NCBI GenBank assembly: GCA_947044365.1
Contig: OX345639.1
Coordinates: 8,446,718-8,510,717, forward strand
Length of the DNA stretch: 64,000 bases
Source: Petrosia ficiformis
Lineage: Eukaryota > Porifera > Demospongiae > Haplosclerida > Petrosiidae
Direction: 5' to 3'
How positions within the stretch are numbered: the stretch's first letter is position 1; each line of letters opens with the position of its first letter. Made by a program: the position numbers and the translations under genes. Shown in pieces: positions 1-13,000 of the stretch. The notes under the pieces are model-generated. The model was not told the DNA's origin and made no database searches. It saw nothing but the letters and a program-made list of their open reading frames with translations.

Positions 1-660
1 CAAAATGTCAAAATTCACAACTCACAAGTACAACGTGCAAAATGTGCAAAAGCACGTTTTCAATGAAAGGGTGTGGTCACTGCACTATCGTACCGTATTT
101 AACCTTTATTGATTACATTTTCTTTGATTGCGAGGTGTACAAAACTTCGCAATTCGCAAACAAAAGATACTCGCAATCAAAACAAGGCCTACGGTAGTTA
201 ACTAAACTATACTAAAATATAAGTTTTTTTCATTAACTACAACTACGTTGAAAAAAGGCCAATAATGGGCACTTTTAGTTAGTTAACTATAACTAAAACC
301 CTTTTAGTAAGCCTAATAAGTTAATCAACCATAACTAAATTTTGAGAAAACCGTCATACTATAACTATTACTAAAAGTGCCATACTAAAACAAAACTAGT
401 ATCAATATACTCGTGTGGGCACACAAGGTTTATGTTTGTGTATGGTATTGTATTGTGGATGGTATTTTTGCTTTCTGTCTTTCCAAGTATTAAACTACAC
501 GGGAATTTTTCTGAACAGTCATTTACATGTAACACAACGTATTTAAGAGTGGCAGAAAACATCCCACATTATTTTGGGTGTGGCAAATGAACACACACTA
601 ATTCTGTAGTCCATTACTCCAGTCCAGTAATTAATAAAGGACTACCAGGAATGATTTGCA
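1..660. other. AT-rich non-coding flank
   Basis: No convincing exon is visible. If the filamin-like gene to the right continues beyond its third exon, this stretch lies in its third intron. Short ORFs here have no recognisable domain and low complexity. Confidence 0.5.
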
Positions 661-1206
661 TTTACCTGGTATTATAGGAATCAATACAAATGTTGATTCA
701 CCTTTACCTGGTACTGCAGGAATCAGTACAAATGTTGATTCATCTTTACCTGGTACTACAGGAATCAGCACAAATGTTGATTCATGTTTACCTGGTACTA
801 CAGGAATCAGTACAAATGTTGATTCATGTTTACCTGGTACTACAGGAATCAGTACAAATGTTGATTCGTGTTTACCTGGTACTACAGGAATCAGCACAAA
901 TGTTGATTCATGTTTACCTGGTACTACAGGAATCAGTACAAATGTTGATTCATCTTTACCTGGTACTATAGGAATCAGTACAAATGTTGATTCATCTTTA
1001 CCTGGTACTACAGGAATCAGTACAAATGTTGATTCATCTTTACCTGGTACTACAGGAATTAGTACAAATGTTGATTCATCTTTACCTGGTACTACAGGAA
1101 TCAGTACAAATGTTGATTCATCTTTACCTGGTACTACATGAATCAGTACAAATGTTGATTCATGTTTACCTGGTACTACAGGAATCAGTACAAATGTTGA
1201 TTCATA
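661..1206. repeat. 42-bp minisatellite, 13 copies
   Basis: Thirteen near-identical head-to-tail copies of a 42-bp unit that starts TTTACCTGGTACTACAGGAA. The period is 14 codons, so frames stay open on both strands; the minus frame would give a 14-residue ESTFVLIPVVPGKD-type repeat. Copies differ by a few substitutions (for example C/T changes at the third-last base). No splice signals or flanking coding sequence tie the array to an exon. It probably lies in intron 3, or in the 3' flank, of the adjacent filamin-like gene. Confidence 0.9.
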
Positions 1207-1356
1207 CATTCCACTGGCTGCTATATAAATTACTCAGGCCAGCCAGATAATGCACTTGCTTTGCTTGAGTATTATCTAAGCTCAACATTTATTGACCCCC
1301 ACCATTGTGCCCATTAAACGCTTAATGCACCACACAGAATACTACAAATATTATAC

Positions 1357-3250
1357 CTGTGGTATTCCTAGCCAGTCATCAGCAAGCTTCATAGCATATG
1401 TGGCATTTTGGAGAGCATTATTTGGATCCATGGTATCAGCTTCAGGACACAGACCAGGAGCATGTGCATCAACTAATGCAGCAACAGCTGTTCCATCATT
1501 CCAATCTGATCTGAAATTCTTGATGTTCTTGTGTGGGATTTTATTCTGGAGAGCAATGCAAGTATATTTTTGAGTAGAATACGTGATTTACAGCAAGGAA
1601 TTTTGGTAAACAAGAACAATACTTAGTAAACAAATACTGAAATGAATAATGTCGGTAACTTAAACCATTCTATATTGCTATGGTTTACCAATGAAAAAAC
1701 CCTCAAGTCAAAAGAGTAACGGAAACAACATCATGTAAAGGCATACATACAATATATATACATGTGATTCTGTTGGTGAATTATATGGAAAAGTAAATGG
1801 AAATCGAAGAAATGTAATTCAATATACATAGTTTCTATAATAATCAGAAGCCAATATGATATAACTACAGGTTTCAAGAATGATAATGGCTACTTTGATA
1901 GGTGTGTTATTCCAGACACCTTCCATATATGGAAGTAACACTGCATACTTTCCTATGAAGTGCTCCATTACCCTTATAGGCTCCCAATATAATCAATATA
2001 GATACATAACATAACTCATCACAACTATAGCTACATTGACACATACACACTATGATAAAAATATTTTATTAGTACATGCATGTACAGTTTTCTAAAAATG
2101 TTGACATTGATCTTGGCACAAAGGATCTGCTTTAACAAAATGATCACAAAGAAGACCACCGTCCTTACATGTGCTTACATTTATACTGAGACAAAAGGGC
2201 TGACAGACATAATCACATGAAAAACATGACATTGCAAATAACATGACAATCCCACTATATACTATAGTTACAAACATGTTTCAAATCATCACAATATCAA
2301 TACCAAAAAGTATACTAACAAGGCTAGTACCTCAGCAAGAAATCAAATGAACATTTCTATAACTACATAAGAATTGGTCTTCATTACAGGAATGTACATG
2401 TATATGGTATGTATTCATTCTGTTGCTAGGATACTAATTGTCCATTGAATGACAAAGTAAGTATTTGTAAACACACAGGAGTGACAGGAACCATACTTGT
2501 ATGTACTGAAGAAGAGCTTCTTTTCCACCACGTTTCGGTCCATCATCATCAGTACTAAATCCCATACTGATCTGATAGTGGAGAATAAGTGTCCATATTA
2601 ATCCAAGGATTAGCTTCAGATTACCCTCCATTATATCACCACTCCCTACGTGATGAAAACAATTAACAGCATGTGCTAGTCTGATTTAGTAATTATGTAT
2701 GACAGATGCTTTGAACAAATTGACAACATATAGCAAGTAATTTACAACAAGGTCATGAAACTTAATGTGAAAGTTTCCACTACAGCAATGTTGCCAAGTG
2801 GCTGTGAAATTTACTATCTAAGTGGCTACTGACATGCATGTGAGTTCGACCAGACTGTCTTCCCAGGTATACAGTGTATGAAAGTCTAGCTTGCAAGACA
2901 GTAGGTCCCATCATTAGCACTATAATATTTATGCAAGTTTCTCTAGCGTGTGAAGGTATAGGGGCTACTGATATTTATAGCTAACCTATATTAACTAGAC
3001 GTATCCCTTCTTTCTCTGTTATAAAATTCAACACATTGGTAAGATTTTCCATTTTCTGAGCACGTATACGAGGTTTCTTGTTGTATCTTCCTATACTTTT
3101 CTGGGAGAGGACTTCAAGCAATACTATTAGTAGTATTCCATCTTCAAAATCAGTCGCTAGATCATTCACGGCTACCTTCTGCACCTTCAATCTCTGATTT
3201 GTCCATCTTGTGAAAGTTTTCTGCTGGATTTTCTTCCACTGAGTATCCAT
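1357..3250 (-). CDS. filamin-like actin-binding protein, copy A (CH1-CH2 part)
   Basis: Minus-strand exons at 3250-2986, 2645-2497 and 1545-1357 join in phase (1, then 0, then 0) into 201 residues. Exon 1 is a CH domain with the actin-binding stretch around DLATDFEDGILLIVLLEVL. Exon 2 holds the filamin CH1 end (NLKLILGLIWTLILHYQISM). Exon 3 is CH2 (SDWNDGTAVAALVDAHAPGL, ending DDWLGIPQ). Donors are ATAG|GTTAGC, CAA|GTATGG and CAG|GTATAA. The family cross-links actin filaments. In the paralogue at 7046-13545 the next exon starts 312 bp after this point; here nothing resembling filamin Ig repeats is found down to base 1. Either the gene continues outside the window, or reading through the last donor stops after one codon (GTA TAA) and gives a CH-CH-only protein. 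Exon lengths match the paralogue. Confidence 0.8.
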
Positions 3251-3670
3251 ATCTCACAATTGTCAATAATGAAAAGATTATTATGGTGTATTATTATATA
3301 TATATATAATTATAATTGTTTTTAATTAAAGTTCCACACCCTTCTCTCGGAAGCTCTATATAGTCTTTTAGTGAACAAAAAATTTTAGTACAACCTTTTT
3401 AAATTTATAATTAGTTTTAAAATATTATAATATTATTGATGACATTTTAGTTACAGAACTATAACTAATATACTTGTAATGGATGTTTTGGCTCACTTGC
3501 AAGCAGTGCAAATGGATGTACAGTTTTGATTATCATCATTTCAGTATAATTCCTCATTGTACTGCAGTTCAAATTTCAACCGACATATAGCAGTTAAGCA
3601 GGTGTGCCGCCCTCGCAGCATTCAGTGCAAAAGTAACTAGCATATTCTATCTATCTCTTTGTTCTCATAA

Positions 3671-3920
3671 TTGCTTAATTGAAATTTACTAAAGATCATT
3701 CACATTCACCATGACCTCAGAAAAATGTTCATAACTTTAGTTTGGAATGTCCAACAATCTTTTACCTGTACCATTTTCATATAATAATTTTTCCCATTCG
3801 TTTTTCTGTATGTCAAATTTCAATCAACTGCTTACTTATTGAGTTACAGTATAATCATGTATTAACCTTATGACATTTAAATTATACATTATATTGCATA
3901 TAAAGTCATCACATCATAAT
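3671..3920 (-). mobile_element. interspersed repeat, TTCACATTCAC family
   Basis: This stretch matches, in inverse orientation, sequences at 23466-23660 and 57938-58190, with a shorter piece near 22480-22552. Shared landmarks are TTCACATTCACgATGacCTC, a block around ATTGAAATTTGACATACA, and ATATGAAAATGGTaCAGGTA. The ends carry inverted GTGAATGTGAA-type sequence. Probably a non-autonomous DNA element; superfamily not determined. Confidence 0.6.
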
Positions 3921-4665
3921 CTTGAGGACATCGTAAAGTTTAACAGAATATAGTGATTATACTACACACAATTATAATTATTCACACTGCAAAAACTAAA
4001 TCGTTAAAAGAACCATTTTATTGGTGAGTACAGTTGGAAGGAATAGCATGAGTTTCAATTTAGATTGTCAGTTGTCATATGTAACCACAGCTACATGCAT
4101 GTATGTTACTATGACATAATGTATTGGAAATTATGTGGTTGTGGGTTTACAAACCTTTTTGATGGCCAGATACAATTACATGTACTTTAGTACAAGTTAT
4201 ACTAAATCTTTGACATAAAGACAGCAGACAGCACCCCAACATTATAGTGACTCGAGTTACAGTATAATCATGTATTAACCTTATGACATTAAACTATACA
4301 TTATATCGCATATAAAGTCATCACATCATAATCTTGAGGACATCATAAATGTGAACAGAATAATTATAGTGATTACACTACACACAATTATAATTATTCA
4401 CACTGCAAAAACTAAAATAACCATTTTATTGGTGAGTACAGTTGCAAATATTAGCATGAGTTTCAATTTAGATTGTCAATTGTCATAGAGGATTTTGTGG
4501 CTACATGCATGATGTTACTACGACATAAAGTGCACCAAGTACTGAAAGATATAAATTGAAGTACATTTTTACAGGTTTACAAATCCTTTTGATGGCCAGA
4601 TACAATTACATGTACTTTAGTATATACCAAATCTTTGACATGAAATATGAGTAGACAGCACCCTA
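3841..4665 (+). repeat. tandem duplication, two units of about 410 bp
   Basis: Both units begin GAGTTACAGTATAATCATGT (3841 and 4254). They run in parallel through CACTGCAAAAACTAAA, GCATGAGTTTCAATTTAGAT and GATGGCCAGATACAATTACA to CAGACAGCACCC. They differ by small indels and substitutions. No coding potential. Confidence 0.75.
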
Positions 4666-4953
4666 AAATTGTATAGCTATTGAATATAATTAGTACAGAG
4701 TATCTATGGTATTATATGTATGTATCATGAACAACAAACTAATTGTTAAATCGTTGCAACTGTACTAATCATTAAATTAGTATTTTGTTTTTGCAGTGCA
4801 TGTATGGATAAATTCATTGCATATCTAGATACAAGATTTTGAGTGTATCAATATAGAGTTTACAAAAGGTCGTTTTTCTAATGCAGCCTAATTTTATGCC
4901 TAAAAAGCATTAAAGGCATCAAAGAATAATAGTATTGATTATAGTATTGAATG

Positions 4954-5313
4954 CACTGCAAAAATGGAATTGTTAAAATAACAAATTTATTTGTTAGTAC
5001 AGTTGCAAGGATGCAAATTATAATTTCATCAGGCATATAGGATGTTATGACTGCATAATAACATAATTGTACCAATTATCATATCTAATATCTGCACAAA
5101 GAAGGTTTGGAAACCTAAAATAAAATATTTCTTGGAAATGAATTAAGGAAATTGAAACTGCAGACTATAATTGAATTATAAATAGTTTAAGTACATTTAC
5201 ATTGTATATCACCATGCAGTCATAACAACCTACATGACTAACGAAATTACAATTTCCATTATTCATGTACTAACAAATGAATTAGTTATTTTAACAGTTT
5301 TATTTTTGCAGTG
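4954..5313. mobile_element. foldback/MITE with CACTGCAAAAA ends
   Basis: The left end (CACTGCAAAAATGGAATTGT, continuing through AACAAATTTATTTGTTAGTAC) is repeated in inverted form at the right end, giving a hairpin of about 100-bp arms. The same CACTGCAAAAA end occurs at 3985 and 4401, and an inverted CAGTG end at 4798, so several related copies lie next to each other. Non-coding. Confidence 0.65.
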
Positions 5314-5552
5314 TGCTATGATATTATAGTTTAATGTATTTTAAGCAGATGGTCACTTTTTAGTTTTAGTTTTCTATTGAAATCAATTTTAGTTTTTCAT
5401 GACTGGATTTAGTTTAGGTTAAGTCATTTTAGTATACAGGACTTTGGTAGCATAAATTATATGTTCTTGGTCACATCTTTCTCACCGTTGAAAGGGAACC
5501 ACCTTACATTCACTATAGCATTCATTTATCAAAATTAAAGTTTAGTCATACT

Positions 5553-6930
5553 TGTATGTATTCGAGGAGTTCTTGTTATTCATATTGTGGTTCATGATCA
5601 CTACCAGTTTTGAATACCATATTAATCTGATGGTGCAAAATACATCTCCAGATTAATGCAAGGATCCTCATTATATGCCTGTAGGACAATGATGAATGAC
5701 TGCCGGATGAACATGAAATGTAAGTATATGTTAAATTCCATTCGTGTGTTGTTATAAGACCAAGGATGGTGGATTTACTGTTTTTCTTCAGCATCTGCCT
5801 TTCACTTAAACTGTCATTGCTTTCCAGACCACGATACACCCACTTTTAATTCATTTTGATCATGTGAAATGCATCGTGTTGAGCCTGCCAGGAAGATGTC
5901 TTAGTATGTTCTGTCATGCTATAGTGAATGGACCATATCAAGCTTGTAGTGAATGAATATTGACCACCCTCCAGCATCCAAATTGAGGAAGTGGCTAATG
6001 AGAAGCATCATCAAAGCCTCAATCAATCCTATAGGAATTCAATCCTCATTGGTACGTAGGGTTAAAATCTGAACAAGATTGTTATACTAAGCCTCCTCTT
6101 TCCTCTTCTTAATTCACCCACTCAGAGTTTGCTTCCTTTTAGTCCATGCAAAGTAGATTCATTGTTTCTGGTGCTCAAATCCACTTTGAACTTCTGAAGA
6201 GAAGCCCTTATGTGAGGGTTTAACATATTCAAATGGAGTGTATTATAGCTTAAGAGAAACCTGGTTTTAAGACTGAACAAATGTATTTTAACCTTATATC
6301 AAAATAGAAGTACTAGTTAATCTGTTTTCTATTGATTATGGCTCACTGAAAGACTAAACAGCTATAAGTAACATGGATACATGTATCAGCTATAACATGG
6401 ATACATGTACATAGTATACACTGAATTAAATAACTTTGTCAACAGATACACACTACTTACATAATGCTTGTTAGAGGGTTGTATAAATAGGCTTTGCATT
6501 TTAATATTTTTACAACATATTCTGTTTGTGTGTATATATATTATACATATATATGATTATACATGTATACAATAATTATTTATGCCAAAATTTCAATTCG
6601 GCTTTGCAATATTATTATACATGCTTTTGATGCCAGTAAAACATTTTTTTCCCACGTACGATATGTATCCTTACTTATACTTTGCTGTAACAGTTACCTT
6701 GATATTTTTATAAGCCTGCCCCTCAAAAAGAGCTTGAAAACATTTAATATAACATGTTTTCTGCCAACAGGTTTGCCAATTTATTACCTCACATAAAATA
6801 TTGTCATTTTGTATGCAGTATACTAGTACATTTAGTTTCTTGCAATAGTACTAATTAAAGTGTACACCGTAACATGTAACATTTGTTCTTAGTAACTAAT
6901 CAATATCATCTTGTTATTACATCCCACACC
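5553..6930 (-). pseudogene. dead fragment of a third filamin-like gene
   Basis: A 126-bp block at 5678-5553 matches exon 2 of the intact filamin-like gene (11525-11377), including the CAA|GTATGA donor and an acceptor CTACAG. It is 23 bp shorter near its 5' end and runs into TAA after the acceptor. Sequence at about 6893-6930 matches the 3' end of exon 1 of the same gene (TATCATCTTG against TATCGTCTTG). Material around 6260-6340 matches its intron 1. Order and orientation equal those of the neighbours, so this is a decayed tandem copy lacking most of CH1, CH2 and the rod. The rest of the interval is non-coding. Confidence 0.7.
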
Positions 6931-7045
6931 TTTTGCACATGCTCATGCCAACTCTCCCTCGCTAAGATGGCCAAATACAAATTGAATAATAATCATTATT
7001 AACTGTGAAAAAAGGTATTTATACAATTATTCATCCAGTATTAGT

Positions 7046-10000
7046 CTAAAACAACCATGCAAAGAAAAAGTCAAAAAATCCTTCACGTTGCTTAGCAGTA
7101 TTGTCATAATGTGAAACCTTATTGATGGCAAGGATTTTACGAGTTATATTCTCGGCTGGAAGACCCTGGAATGAAACATCTAATTTGTAAACCCCAGCAC
7201 TCCTTGGAGTGAAATGTATTCGGAAACGGTTGATGTCTACCTTGATCACTCTATATTTGACAGAAAAAGATAGAAGAGGTCCAGAGAACTCCACGTTTAC
7301 ATTAGGTACAGCATGATCAGTGTAGACATCAATGAAATTATCAACACCAACAAAAGCATGTTCAAGTTTCATATCATTTTGATATGTTGCCATTTGCCAA
7401 TTAATGTGAGATCCACTTCTCACTGTCACTTCAAAAGGAGCTCCTGGAACATTTTCATCGTTAAATTTAACGGTGATCTTATATACCCCAGGAAGTGGAG
7501 CTATATAATTGATGTTGAATTTCCCATTTTCATCCCCTGGTATAAATTTGATATCTGTTACATCTGCCGGTCCTTCCATAGCTAAACCAAGAGTCCCCAG
7601 CCCTGCCTTTGTAGTATCAACCTCAAATTCTGCTTTCTCATTTGCTATCGCATGAGTTAGCCCATCACCACTACATTTAACATAACCAAATTCATCAATA
7701 TTAATGATGTAAGGAGAACGTTTCAGAGCTTTTCCTCCGTATCGAATATTGATGACATGATTACCCTGTTGTTGAGGAGTGTATTTAACTCTGTGTGCAT
7801 TCTTAGCCAGTGAAGTTACCTCTATTGGTATATCTTTGCTTTCTGGATCTGTAATAGAAACATCTAAATCAGCATCTCCTGCCTGTCTTGCATCCACATC
7901 AAAGTATGTTTCTGCCTTAGCAGGGTTACCAGACTGTATCCCAGGTCCAGTTACAAAAACTTTACTGAGATCAATGGTGGAAATTTCACGAGGTTTATTC
8001 TCAACCATGAAACCACTGAAAAACACTTTTACCTTGTAGACACCACTACATTTTGGAGCGAAATGTACCTGGATATGGTTGTCACCTACTTTCATTAAAA
8101 TTGGTTTGATAGGAGGAGATCCAATGGGTGCAATAAATTCTACTGTTATACGTCCCGGTCCTGCCTTACTTATGTAGACATCAATGACATTGTCCTCATC
8201 AACTACAGCAAGTTTAAGCCCGTCACCATCTAGATGTACTGCATGTGGATTACAGATTGGTACTTGATATGGACCTTTAGGAATATGTTCACCATCAAAC
8301 TTCACCTCTACTCCATAATAACCAGGTTCCTTAGGAATATAAGCACCCTCGTAAACTATAGACCCTTCTGTAATTGCTTCAAATTTGATAACTCCAGTAC
8401 CACCAGATGGTGTTGTAAAGTTACCAGTAACAGAACCATTTCCAGATTCTGAACAATCGACTATTATTTTTGCTGGTTCTCCCACTCTTGCTCCTTTGCC
8501 AGTTATACCCGAACCACTGACTTTAACTTTACTGATATCTTTCTCTACTGTCACTTCAAAAGGAGCTCCTGGAACCACTTCGTCATTATATTTCACTGTT
8601 ATTTTATATACCCCAGGCAGTGGAGCTGTATAACTGACATTGAATTTCCTATTCTCATCCCCTGGTTCACATTTGATATCTGTTACTTCTGTCGGTCCTT
8701 CCATGGCCAAACCAAGAGTACCTGGCCCTGCCTTAGTGGTATCGACCTCAAATGCTGCTTTCTCATTTGCTATTGCATGTGATAGACCATCACCGCTACA
8801 TTTAACATAGCCTGGTTCATCAACATTAATTATGTAAGGAGAATTTTTCAAACCTTTTCCTCCATATGTAATATTGATGATGTGACTACCCTGTTGTTCA
8901 GGAGTGTACGTAATTTTGTATGTGCGCTTTGCCAGTGAAGTTACCTCTATTGGTATATCTTTGCCTTCTGGATCTGTAATAGAAACATCTAAATCAACAT
9001 CTCCTGCCTGTTGTACATCCACATCAAAGTATGTTTCTGCCTTAGCAGGGTTACCAGACTGTATCCCAGGTCCAGTTACAATGACCTTACGGAGATCAAT
9101 GGCGGGAATTTCACAAGGTTTGTCTGTAACAGGAGAACCATTGAACAACACATTTGCTTTGTACATACCTACAGTTTCTGGAGTGAAATGTACCTGTACA
9201 TGGCTGTCATCTACTTTTACTACACTTTGTTTTACAGGAAGAGATCCAATGGGCCCAGTGAACTCTACTGTTACATCTCCCGGTCCCGCTTCATTCGTAA
9301 AGACATCGATGACATTGTCTTCATCAACAAAAGCTAGTTCAGGTCCAACACCTATATGTACTCTATCTGGATTACTAATTGGTACTTGATAGGGACTATC
9401 AGGAAGAGGTTCAGCATCAAACTTTATCTGTATTCTATAATAACCAGGCTCATTAGGAATATAAGCACCCTCGTAAACTTTAGAACCTTTAGAAATGGAC
9501 TCAAATTCGATGTCTTCGGTATCACCAGATGGTGTTGTAAAGTTACCAGTAACAGAACCATTTCCAGACTCTGAACAATCGACTATTATTTTTGCTGGTT
9601 CTCCCACTCTTGCTCCTTTGCCAGTTATACCCGAACCACTGACTTTAACTTTACTGATATCTGTCAACTCTTTCTCTACCGTCACTTCAAAAGGAGCTCC
9701 TGGAACCACCTCGTCATTATATTTTACTGTTATTTTATATACCCCGGGAAGTGGAGCTGTATAACTGACATTGAATTTCCCATTCTCATCCCCTGGTTCA
9801 CATTTGATATCTGTTATTTGTGTCGGTCCTTCCATAGCCAAACCAAGAGTGCCCGGCCCTGCCTTAGTAGTATCGACTTCAAATTCTGCTTTCTCATTTG
9901 CTATCGCATGAGTTAGGCCATCACCACTGCATTTAACATAGCGTGGTTCATCAATATTAATGATGTAGGGAGAACTTTTCAGAGCTTTTTCTCCGTATCG

Positions 10001-13000
10001 AATATTGATAACATGATTACCCTGTTGTTGAGGAGTGTATTTAACTCTGTGTGCATTCTTTGCCTGTGGAGTTATCTCTATTGGTATATCTTTGCCTTCT
10101 GGATCTGTAATAGAAACTTCTAAATCAGCATCTCCTGCCTGTTGTACATCCACATCAAAGTATGTTTCTGCCTTAGCAGGGTTACCAGAATGTATCCCAG
10201 GTCCAGTTACGATGACTTTACTGAGATCAATAGTGGGATGAACAAAAGTATGTGGAAGCTCACTTTCAAGTACTGCGAAAATTGGTACTTGGTAGGGACT
10301 GTCAGGAATACATTGACCTTGAAATTTTACCTCTACTATATAATCACCAGACTTCTTGGGTATATAAGTACTCCTGTAAACTTTAGAACCTTTTGATTCT
10401 GGCTTAAACTCAATATCTCCTGTATCACCTGATGGTGCCGTAACTTTAGCTGTAACATGTGCAATTCCAGACTCAGACAAATCGACTATTATTTCAGCTG
10501 GTTCTCCCACTGTTGCTCCTTCTCCAGTGATACCTGAGCCACTGACTTTAATTTTGCTGATGTCTTTTGGTTCTTTCTGTACTCCTTCTTTTAGTTCGGC
10601 CCTTGCAAATTGAGAGAGATAAGTCATCATACTTGTCTCATATTTCACAGGAGGATCTATCATGTCTTCTGGATCTAGTATCTATATAATGAATAGGAGA
10701 GAAAATGTGAATCTATTGGTTAATGAAGCTATAAAGTGCATAAAGTCCCCTTTTAATTTGAACCTCTGAATGTAATAATTGTATGGAGTTGTAAAATGTT
10801 TTACATGAATGAAAATGACCACAATACAATGATTGATTTCATTAACTCTACATGCTAAATAGGTTACAACTACATTGATATAACATAATTATGCACATAA
10901 TTTATTATTATTTGAGAAACATACGACAAGTAGGGTGTCGATATAGCAAAACTGTTTGTGCAAACACATTAATTTTCATTGGTCGATAAATACCTGAGCA
11001 ATTCCTAGCCAATCTTCAGCCAACTGCATGGCATGTGTGGCCTTTTGGAGTGGATCCATGGAACTGGCTTCTGGACACAGGTCAGGAGAATATGCATCCA
11101 CCAATGCAGCAATAGCTGTTCCATCATTCCAATTATTTTTGAAATTCTTTATATTTTTTTGTGGGATCTTTCTCTGGAAAAGAGAGATGAGACGATATTA
11201 AAATAATAATTAATATGGATGATGACAGAATAAATTAACTATAGGCAGTTTCAGTTTACAAGCAAATGAGGCAACAGTTGGTCAACACAAATTTAAGTGG
11301 AGCTCAGATAATTAACATTCATAAACATGCAGAAATTTTTTACAACATTCATTAATTAATTCCAATTCAGTCATACTTGTATGTATTCAAGAAGTTCTTG
11401 TTGTCCACGTTTAGGTTCATGATCACTACCAGTCTTGAATACCATGTCAATCTGATAGTGCAGAATAAGTCTCCAGATTAATGAACGGATACTGTTTGTG
11501 TTCCCATTTAAAATGTTTGCACTGCCTGCGGAGTAATGAGGTAATCATGATAAATGATGAACATGAAATGTAAGTATAACTATGTTATACTCCATGCCAT
11601 CATTGCCACTATGTACCAAGAACCCCCACTTTAATCCATTTATGACCCACGTGCATTGTTATAAGGCCAAGCAAAACAGATTTTTGTTTCTCATCAGTGC
11701 CTGCTTTCTGCTTGCCACCTCAACTGTAGTTATGGCTTTTGATACTATGCCATACCCTCTGTTAATTAATTTTGATCGTTTCATATGCATCTTGTCACAT
11801 TAGGCCTTGAAGTTGTCTTAATACTAAGCTGGGCTGCAATGAATAAAGAGTATTCACCACCCTCCCACATACATGAACTAAAACGAAGCACACATGAGTC
11901 GGCAAGTGGGTGAAGAGTAAAGAGGAAGCTTGGTATAACAATCTTGTTCAGATTTTATTTAACTGTATTATTGAGAATCGAGGGGCATGGTCCCGGATTG
12001 GGATGTGAAAATCCTTTGATGGGGCTTCTGATACACAGTTTGCATTGTCCACAATCCATCCACTCAAGTGGCTAGACTACACCACTGATATATTCTGTTA
12101 ATGATTGTCTATTAATAGAAACCTTTTGAAACTGTACTTTTAAATCAAAATAGATTTTCTACTGATTAATTATGGACCATCTCATTGTGGCATGACCTAT
12201 ATGCACAGCTGTAACATTTGCCACTTGATTGCTAGGTGTGAAAAATATCCTTTTCTTGTGACTGTACCTGTTGATTACTCACAGGTTCTTTTCTTGTGTT
12301 ATAATGTTGTTATAGACCAGGGTTTAATTATTTTCTGTTAACAATAATTTTGAGGTAGAGTTTATTAACAGAAATACTGTATTTTAACCTTTTAAATCAA
12401 AATAGATTTTCTACTGATAAATTATGGACCATCTCTATGGTGGTGTGACCTATATGCACAGCTGTAACCTTTGCCATTTGATTGCTAGGTGTTAAATTAT
12501 TATTTCCTTGTGACTGTAAATAGACCACCTGTTGATTACTTACTTACATGTTCTAAATTCTTGTGTATCTTTGTGAGTTATATTGTTGTTATATATTGGT
12601 TGGATTATCAAGAAAATAGTAACATGGATAAGTATATTAACCATTAATTAAATAGCAGATACACACTGACTGACATAATTATACACTTGTGATAAAGGGT
12701 TTTATAATATGTTTTGAATTTCAATATTACTTTACATCACATCTAATCTCGCGAGCCAGACTCCTCCCCTTTTTGAGATCGGACGGCGGGGAGGGAGTCT
12801 GGTCAACAAATTCTTAGCGAAATCATGTATCATTTGTTCAGTAGCTATCAATTTTTTAAACACAAATTTTGAATAAATAATAACCATATTCACAATTTGC
12901 ACGTGGTCTAATTTTCATACCAACACCTGCAGCCAAATTCCTTAGCTGGGACAGAAAACTCAACTCAATTGACCAGACTCCCTCCCCACTGTCCGATCTC

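Larger units (their letters stand above)
3251..5552. other. intergenic, repeat-rich
   Basis: No gene is visible between filamin-like copy A and the relic copy. The stretch holds miniature transposon copies and a local tandem duplication, listed separately. Confidence 0.6.

Noticed and set aside
661..1206. Possible CRISPR-like array
   Set aside because: Units are contiguous 42-mers without unique spacers, in a eukaryotic genome.
631..1209. 192-codon minus-strand and 161-codon plus-strand frames over the minisatellite
   Set aside because: Both arise automatically because the 42-bp period is divisible by three and the unit lacks stops. No splice sites or domain support coding.
8904..9389. Long plus-strand frames opposite the filamin rod (also 9495-9764, 8385-8633)
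   Set aside because: They mirror the repeated filamin coding exon and show no domain; shadows of the minus-strand gene.
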